Shown here piece after piece: positions 58,464-64,000 of a stretch of DNA of 64,000 nt. Each line of letters starts with the position of its first letter. Position 1 is the stretch's first letter. Source of the stretch: Myxocyprinus asiaticus (taxonomy: Eukaryota; Chordata; Actinopteri; Cypriniformes; Catostomidae); contig NC_059358.1 in assembly GCF_019703515.2 (NCBI RefSeq), forward strand, positions 50,176,594 through 50,240,593, in the 5' to 3' direction. The notes below the pieces were generated by a model, which worked only from the letters and a program-made list of their open reading frames with translations, was not told the DNA's origin and searched no databases. The translations under genes were made by a program, and so were the position numbers.

Positions 58464-59807
58464 AAACGTCACATGGTCTTACCGGGTTTTGTCAGCAGTG
58501 TCGCATGTGGAGAATTCCCCGTGGTAGGTCCTACCCAGAGGGGACGGAGCTCTACAAACATGACGACTGGTGGCAGAAGGGACTCTGCCCAAGGAAGATG
58601 CAGGTTTACCAACGGGGAAACCGTCTCACGGAAGATACATCACACAGGGTTACAGACATGTAACCAGCGCATGTGGAGCACCTACCCTTGCACAGGGTCT
58701 GTGCAAGTAGGCTCACTGGGGGGAACGCATACTAGCGCGGCCCCCGGGGCCAGCTGTGTGCCAGTGCATCTGTGCAGATGGAAGCCTCAGTCTGGGCGTA
58801 CCAGAGCGGGCAGTGGGAGGATTCCCAGGAAGCGAACAGGCTTACCTGCACTTGTCCGAATCGACTCCAAACCAGCTGGACCACCTGGGGGTGGAGTCTC
58901 CACTATCTCCTGAGCATGACCTATTGTGACAGCGTGTCTGCCGTTCTGTCGAGGTCGCGCGGGATGTGAGTGGCTCGCAACGACTCGAGTCCCTGCTGAC
59001 TCCAGAGGAGGAGGCAGCAGGCGAGTTGCGACATGCGATGCGAGCACAAGCCGCCTTGGCGGCTACTGTACATTACCATTGCCGTGATGTCCATCCAGAC
59101 CAACACGTGCTTGCCCTGGATCAACATTGTGAGCAACTCGAGGCAGTTGACCTGCCAACGCAGTTAAGGCCCTGTCCCAGAGCCCGCGGCTGCGTGCCTG
59201 TTGCACACAGCACCCCAGCCACACTCTGAGGCATCTGTCGTAACCACAACGCGCCTGGGGTACTTGCACTAAGAGGACTCCTGCCCGCAGGAATGCAAGG
59301 CCTGTCCAATGGCTGAACAGATAGCGGCAGATCGCTGCGATGACCACGCGATGTGTGCCGCGGCGCCATGCCCACCTCGCGACTCGAGTCTGACGCCAGT
59401 GCTGAAGCGGTCTCATATGCATCGATCCGAGCGTCGTGACCGCCATCGAGGACACCATATGCCCCAGCCGGCTGTGGTGCCTGAGCTGTGGTTCTCTGCA
59501 CTCCACCAGTGCACGAGGGGGAGAAACCGCTGTAATGTGCCATAAATCCAACAGCTTTCAAGGTGAATGGATCGGCAGAGTAATTCAGCTCACTGAATAC
59601 AACCGCTCGGCTCCGAAGAGAAAATCTGAATGAGTGGTTGCGAGCCAGCTCTTTTTATACCCGTATGTCCGGGGGGAGTGGCATGTAAATTCCACTCGCC
59701 AATTCCCATAGGGCCTTTTCTCAAAGATCAGAGGTGTTTGGGGCTCCCAAGGGTGACCCCTAGTGTCACTACATCGACACAACCTCGAGTGAGTAACAGA
59801 TAGGGAA
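58464..59807 (-). mobile_element. DIRS1-like fragment, duplicated copy
   Basis: Counterpart of 54,586-55,927. It has lost one terminal inverted repeat and the internal complementary region through the deletion at 58,463, so it has only the 5' terminal repeat (minus strand). Confidence 0.88.
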
Positions 59808-59953
59808 CATATATTACCAAGAATCTACATGAATAGTTCACATGGTATTAAAGAACACAATAAATAACAGTAACAGATTTTACTATAAAAGATATGGATA
59901 TTGATTAATACCAACATTCCTGATTCGACTCCTGGCCACAAAATCCACAGGAA

Positions 59954-60529
59954 AATGAATGAATGAATGAACGTTACATTTATATAGTGCTTTTCTGACA
60001 CTACACACAAAGTGCTTTACACATTGAACAGGGGACTCTCCTCAACCACCACCAGTGTGCAGCATCCACCTGGATGATGCAACAGCAGCCATAGTGCACC
60101 AGTACGCTCACCACACACCAGTTATTGGTGGAGAGGAGAGAGTAGAGTTACAGAGCCAATTAGTGGATGGGGATAATTAGGAAGCCATGATTGAGAAGGG
60201 CCAATGGGGGAATTTTGCCAGGACACCTGGGTTACACCCCTACTCTTTACGAGAAGTGCTCTAGGATGACCACAGAGAGTCAGGACCTCGGTTTAACATC
60301 TCATCCGAAGGACAGTGCCTTTTACAGTATAGTGTCCCCGTCATTATACTGGGGCATTAGGACCCACACAGAGCACAGGGTGAGCACCCCCTGCTGGCCT
60401 CCCTAATACCTCTTCCAGCAGCAACCTTAGTTTTCCCCAGGAGGTCTCCCATCAAGGTACTGACCAGGCTCAACCCTGCTTAGCTTCAGTGGGCAACCAG
60501 TCTTGAGCTACAGGGTGATATGGCTGCTG
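59954..60529 (-). mobile_element. SINE3-type SINE, duplicated copy
   Basis: Same element as 56,074-56,650 with one T fewer in a homopolymer. It arose by the segmental duplication, not by retrotransposition. Confidence 0.9.
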
Positions 60530-60810
60530 AATGTCCAGAGACTCATGGAAAATGCATTCTGTACAAATTTAAAACATCAATAAATGATTACAGATATGCT
60601 AAATTATTCTTAAGATGTGTGCTGCGTCTTATGTGTAAAGTCTACAATAATTTATACACAAAATGGAATGTAAAATGTCAAATTTGACAGCATTTTCATG
60701 AAAGAATAACAAATTGTGTTTTGGAGATTTGATGAAAAGAGATGAACAATGATAAGATGAACATGAAAGACATACATGGGTTTTATACTAAAATTACTAT
60801 CTAATTTTTA

Positions 60811-61806
60811 CACTACATGTCCAAAAGTATGGACACCCCTACTAATTATTGAGTCGAGTTGTTTTAGCCACACCCTTTGCTAACATGTGCATAAAATCCA
60901 GCACATCCATAGACAAACACTGGCAGGACAATGGGTCATACTCAAGAGCTCAATGATTTTAAACTTGGCACTGTCATAGGGTGCCACCTTTTTCATAAGT
61001 CTGTTTGTGATTGTTCTAACCTGCTAGACCTGCTATGATCAATTGTACATGCTTTTATTGTGAAGTGGAAGTGTCTAAGTGCAACAACAGCTCAGCCACA
61101 AAGTGGTAGACAACGCAAACTCACAGAGCAGGGGCTGGCGAGTGCTGAAGTTTATAGAACAGCTATCATCTGTTGCATAACTCTGTAGTGGCCTGATGCT
61201 GCACTATCTGGTAATTAATGAATCTGGGAATCTGAGAACAATACGTACTAGAATAAATAGTGCCTCTGTACAGTTTGACGGAGAAGGTCTATTTTTAAGG
61301 GTTTGGTCTAGGCCCCTTAGTTCTTGTGAAGTATAAGCTTAATGCTACAGGATACAACAACATTTTAGACTATTGGGTACTTCCAACTATTTGGCAGCAG
61401 TTTGGGGAAGGCCCTTTCCTGTTTCAGCATACCTGTATCGTGCACAAATCGAGGTCCAAAAAGACATGCTTTGGCAAGCTTGGTGTGGAAGAACTCAAGT
61501 GGCCTGCACAGAGCCTTGACCTCAACCCCACTGAACACCTTTAAGATCATCTGGAAAACAGATTGTGAGCCAGGCCATTTTGTACAACAGCAATGCTTGA
61601 TTTCACAAAGGCTCTTTTAGCTATATGGGCACAAACTCTCACGGACACACTCCCAAATTTTGTAGACAACCTTCCCAGAAGAATGGCGGCTGTTATAGTT
61701 GCAAAGTGGGGCCAACTCCATATTATTGGCAATGGTTTTGGCATGGGATGCTCAAGCTCAAATAGGTGTGATGGTCAGGTGTCCACATTCTTTTGGCCCA
61801 AGTAGT
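60811..61806 (+). mobile_element. Degenerate Tc1-like element, duplicated copy
   Basis: Counterpart of 56,932-57,927 at an offset of 3,879 bp, with the same stops and the same Asp-to-Thr change. Duplicated with its flanks. Confidence 0.88.
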
Positions 61807-62139
61807 AAACCTCAGTATTATATATTTCCAAATTGGTAACAAGAAGTGCTAAACTGTACAATGTATATAACCTTTAATAACTTTGTCCATTTTTCTTTTG
61901 GCTTTGTGCTTTTTTTTTGGCAACCATGTTGACAGCTGACTTCCAATAAAAAAAGTAAAATATAGCTTTAGTGGTAGTGAGTGCCAAGTACAATAGTCAT
62001 TGTGCCTGTGCTAATATTGTTCCTTCATTATCTCATCTTCTTCTACTCACCAGTGTGCTTTCATTGTGACTCCTCATCCTTCTGAGCTCTATCTTTTTCT
62101 ACAGCCATCTTTTCATCTTCCATCACTCTAACACTTTTA

Positions 62140-62640
62140 TATCCCCCTGTCTCACCTGCATTTGTCTCTAACCTAATCCCTATTCTCTCGATCTCCCTTC
62201 TTTTCTCTCATTCCCTCCGTCTCTTCTGCACTAATTTTCCCCTCCTTTGCCTTTTCAGCCTTTCTTATCGCAATCTGTCTAATTCTGCCCTCTTCCACTA
62301 CAGGCCCATCTGCCTCTATTATGGTATATTTTTATTTAATCATTCAGTATGAAACTATATGAAGTGATTATAGTGTGTTTTATGCATATAAATTGAAATA
62401 GTTATGCTTTTACTAGTGTGAAAGAAAATATAATAGTTAGGTACTTTGCAGCTGAAATGGAACATCCTGTTTTTGAGCAAAAAGAGCATGCTCCTGATTA
62501 TCTGATCATATGATAAACTTGGAGTAATATAGAATGTATACAAATGCATCCTATAATATATTTTGCTGATATCACATGGAAATCTGCTGAGATGAAAATC
62601 ACATGTAACATATTAATAAACAAAGGAACTATACATAAGT
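62140..62640 (-). other. Charged exon-like frame on the minus strand
   Basis: On the minus strand, from about 62,324 to a TAG near 62,184, a frame reads a Lys/Glu-rich peptide (EEGRIRQIAIRKAEKAKEGK). About 30 bases after the stop a CAG-GTGAGA site resembles a splice donor. A second frame (VMEDEKMAVEKDRAQKDEES) lies at about 62,068-62,130 and is also present in the first duplicate near 58,190-58,250. No product recognised. Confidence 0.3.
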
Positions 62641-62800
62641 ACATCCTTTATAAGCCTGTCATAAAGTAAGGGGGGCAGAAGACAGGAACTTCTCCCCTGG
62701 CCGGGTGGTATGAATAAAAAGTTTTGGAATCAGAACTTTGCGTCTCCAGAAATCTTTGACTAGACTGCACTTCGATTGCTGTTTTGAAGAAATCTACCAC
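62641..62800 (+). repeat. Possible solo LTR fragment
   Basis: TTTATAAG, then about 60 bases later GTATGAATAAAAAGTTTTGG and CTTTGCGTCTCC, follow the TATA/poly-A-signal order of an LTR R-U5 region. No primer-binding site, partner LTR or coding region is seen, and the borders are undefined. Confidence 0.25.
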
Positions 62801-62855
62801 GATATAATCTCCCCCTATCTGTCTGTTATACTTCCATGTTTTCCCTCTAATCTTC

Positions 62856-62981
62856 CACCGGGTCTCTCTCCTCTACATTGTCTTCCATTTCTTTTTCAGG
62901 GTCCTCCTCTATGTCTCCTACAATGTCTCCCAAGTCCTCACTCTCCATTACATCACCCCTCTTGTCCATTTTCAGGAGGGT
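62856..62981 (-). other. Short acidic open frame
   Basis: A 40-codon minus-strand frame begins MDKRGDVMESEDLGDIVG and ends in EERDPVED before TAG. It is strongly acidic. An AACTCCAG acceptor-like site precedes it by about 20 bases. With the charged frame at 62,184-62,324 it might mark exons of an unrecognised gene on the minus strand; evidence is thin. Confidence 0.3.
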
Positions 62982-64000
62982 CAATTTCTGGAGTTATACC
63001 TTTGGAAAATGTATATCAAGAAACATGTACTTATAACAATAATACAAGACAGCTAAAAAAAATTAAAAAAAATAAAAATGGATGCAGTTGACCACAGAAT
63101 ATTGTCTAGCCACTGAAATTATGATAAAATAATGCTTACCAATAGAAAATGCTTGCCAAACACATTACTTTGTAAAATGTGCTAAAAACATATGAGCACT
63201 TTTTCCAAACACACCATGTACCACAGCCGGTATCTTAAAGGGGCAGTGGACCTCTGCTGTCCATTTTTGGGTCCAGGTATATTTCCCCAACAGAAGAAGA
63301 GGAAAATATCCAAGCGCTTTAAGCTTTTCAATCTGCATTGTAAAAAAAAAATTAGCAAACAGCATTATTTTCTGAAAAATGTAATATTTGGCATTAACAC
63401 AGACTGGGGTACTAAACTAAACAACACTGCAGACCTTTTGTAGCAGAATATTTATTGACCATTCCTGAAACAAGACAACAGTGTTATAATGTAAAAAAAA
63501 ATTGAATGGGACAGAGTCATGGCCCAGTGGGTTAAGTGAGTCACTCCAATATGTCACTCCAAACTTACACTGTTTTTCCTCATTTGAACACACAGGGTGA
63601 TATTCAGCACATACCAACTATTCTTTTCTATACAACAAAAATGGATGGTCAATCAAATTCTCAAGCTCCAAAAATTCCAAAGAACTTGACAGACTCTTGT
63701 GCTATTTTCAAAGTCCAAAGCTTTACAACTACTTACTGCAGGCAGCAAAATGAAGTGACAGTCACTGAAAATCTTGACTTCAGTCCAATCAAATATGGTA
63801 TCGCACTACAGTTTGCATGAAATTAAAGCATGGTGTGCTTAACACAATATAAGGGCAAGAAGGAGGAGAACAACATAGAGCACTACAGCAGTAGGCAGAA
63901 TTGTTTATCACACTAAGCTAATGCGAGTAATATTCAGATGGTTGTGTAAAAACCCTCTGTATATAAAATAAATAAACTTTTAAGGCTACTGTCATGACCA
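62982..64000. other. Unassigned AT-rich DNA at the right edge
   Basis: No gene I can support. A 94-codon frame at 63,536-63,820 has no recognisable motif. AATAAA-like words near 63,967-63,975 could be a polyadenylation signal of something ending here, but nothing upstream supports it. Confidence 0.3.

Larger units (their letters stand above)
58265..62139. repeat. Tandem duplication, second copy (internally deleted)
   Basis: Matches 53,198-58,260, but after 58,463 it jumps from the counterpart of 53,396 to that of 54,586. This removes 1,189 bp, including the 3' terminal part of the DIRS copy, with GAA microhomology at the junction. Four extra bases GATC (58,261-58,264) lie between the units. 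Confidence 0.93.

Noticed and set aside
63536..63820. 94-codon plus-strand frame near the right edge
   Set aside because: No recognisable motif, AT-rich composition and no splice or repeat context; not supported as a gene.

Overview
The window reads as teleost nuclear DNA, most likely from a cyprinid-type fish. It is AT-rich and gene-poor, and it is packed with repeat families I recognise from cyprinids and other bony fishes: DIRS1-like tyrosine-recombinase retrotransposons, Tc1 elements, a Looper-type piggyBac remnant, an Angel-like MITE, a 5S-derived Deu SINE (SINE3 type), and L1, L2 and Rex1/CR1-like LINEs. I found no host gene I can name, no rRNA or tRNA gene, no CRISPR array and no bacterial features. 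Nearly every long open frame is a transposase, reverse transcriptase, recombinase or helicase remnant, or the antisense shadow of one.

Layout. 1-6,660: exon-like scraps, a piggyBac remnant, an L2 LINE 3' half, and a hAT element with a perfect 8-bp target duplication. 6,665-11,117: a minus-strand DIRS1-like element with terminal inverted repeats and an internal complementary region, but without its reverse transcriptase. 11,642-16,060: the most interesting unit, a 4.4-kb DNA transposon bounded by a GTATAC duplication, with subterminal inverted motifs and an unfamiliar transposase-like gene broken by one frameshift. 16,067-19,360: an Angel-like MITE and Tc1 copy 1. 19,363-27,206: a long non-coding repeat family (called C here), an unclassified inverted-repeat element, CRE-containing tandem repeats and a Helitron helicase pseudogene. 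27,207-36,560: two parts of L1-like LINEs flanking a second non-coding family (F) that carries a cleanly inserted Rex1/CR1-like LINE. 36,955-38,203: Tc1 copy 2, with an almost intact transposase. 38,748-50,436: a diverged tandem segmental duplication of the F and C families, with Tc1 copy 3 inserted in one copy. 50,437-53,197: another family C copy and unassigned DNA. 53,198-62,139: a nearly identical large tandem duplication (unit 5,067 bp; the second copy lost 1,189 bp) carrying a DIRS fragment, a SINE3 and a degenerate Tc1. 62,140-64,000: unassigned sequence with two short charged frames on the minus strand.

How the parts relate. The window is a record of nested insertion. hAT sits inside an older repeat, Tc1 copy 3 inside family C, and the Rex1-like LINE inside family F; paralogous copies in this same window supply the empty sites. 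Many stops replace CGA with TGA, as expected from decay of methylated CpG. Only Tc1 copy 2, and possibly the 11.6-16.1 kb transposon, look close to coding-competent.
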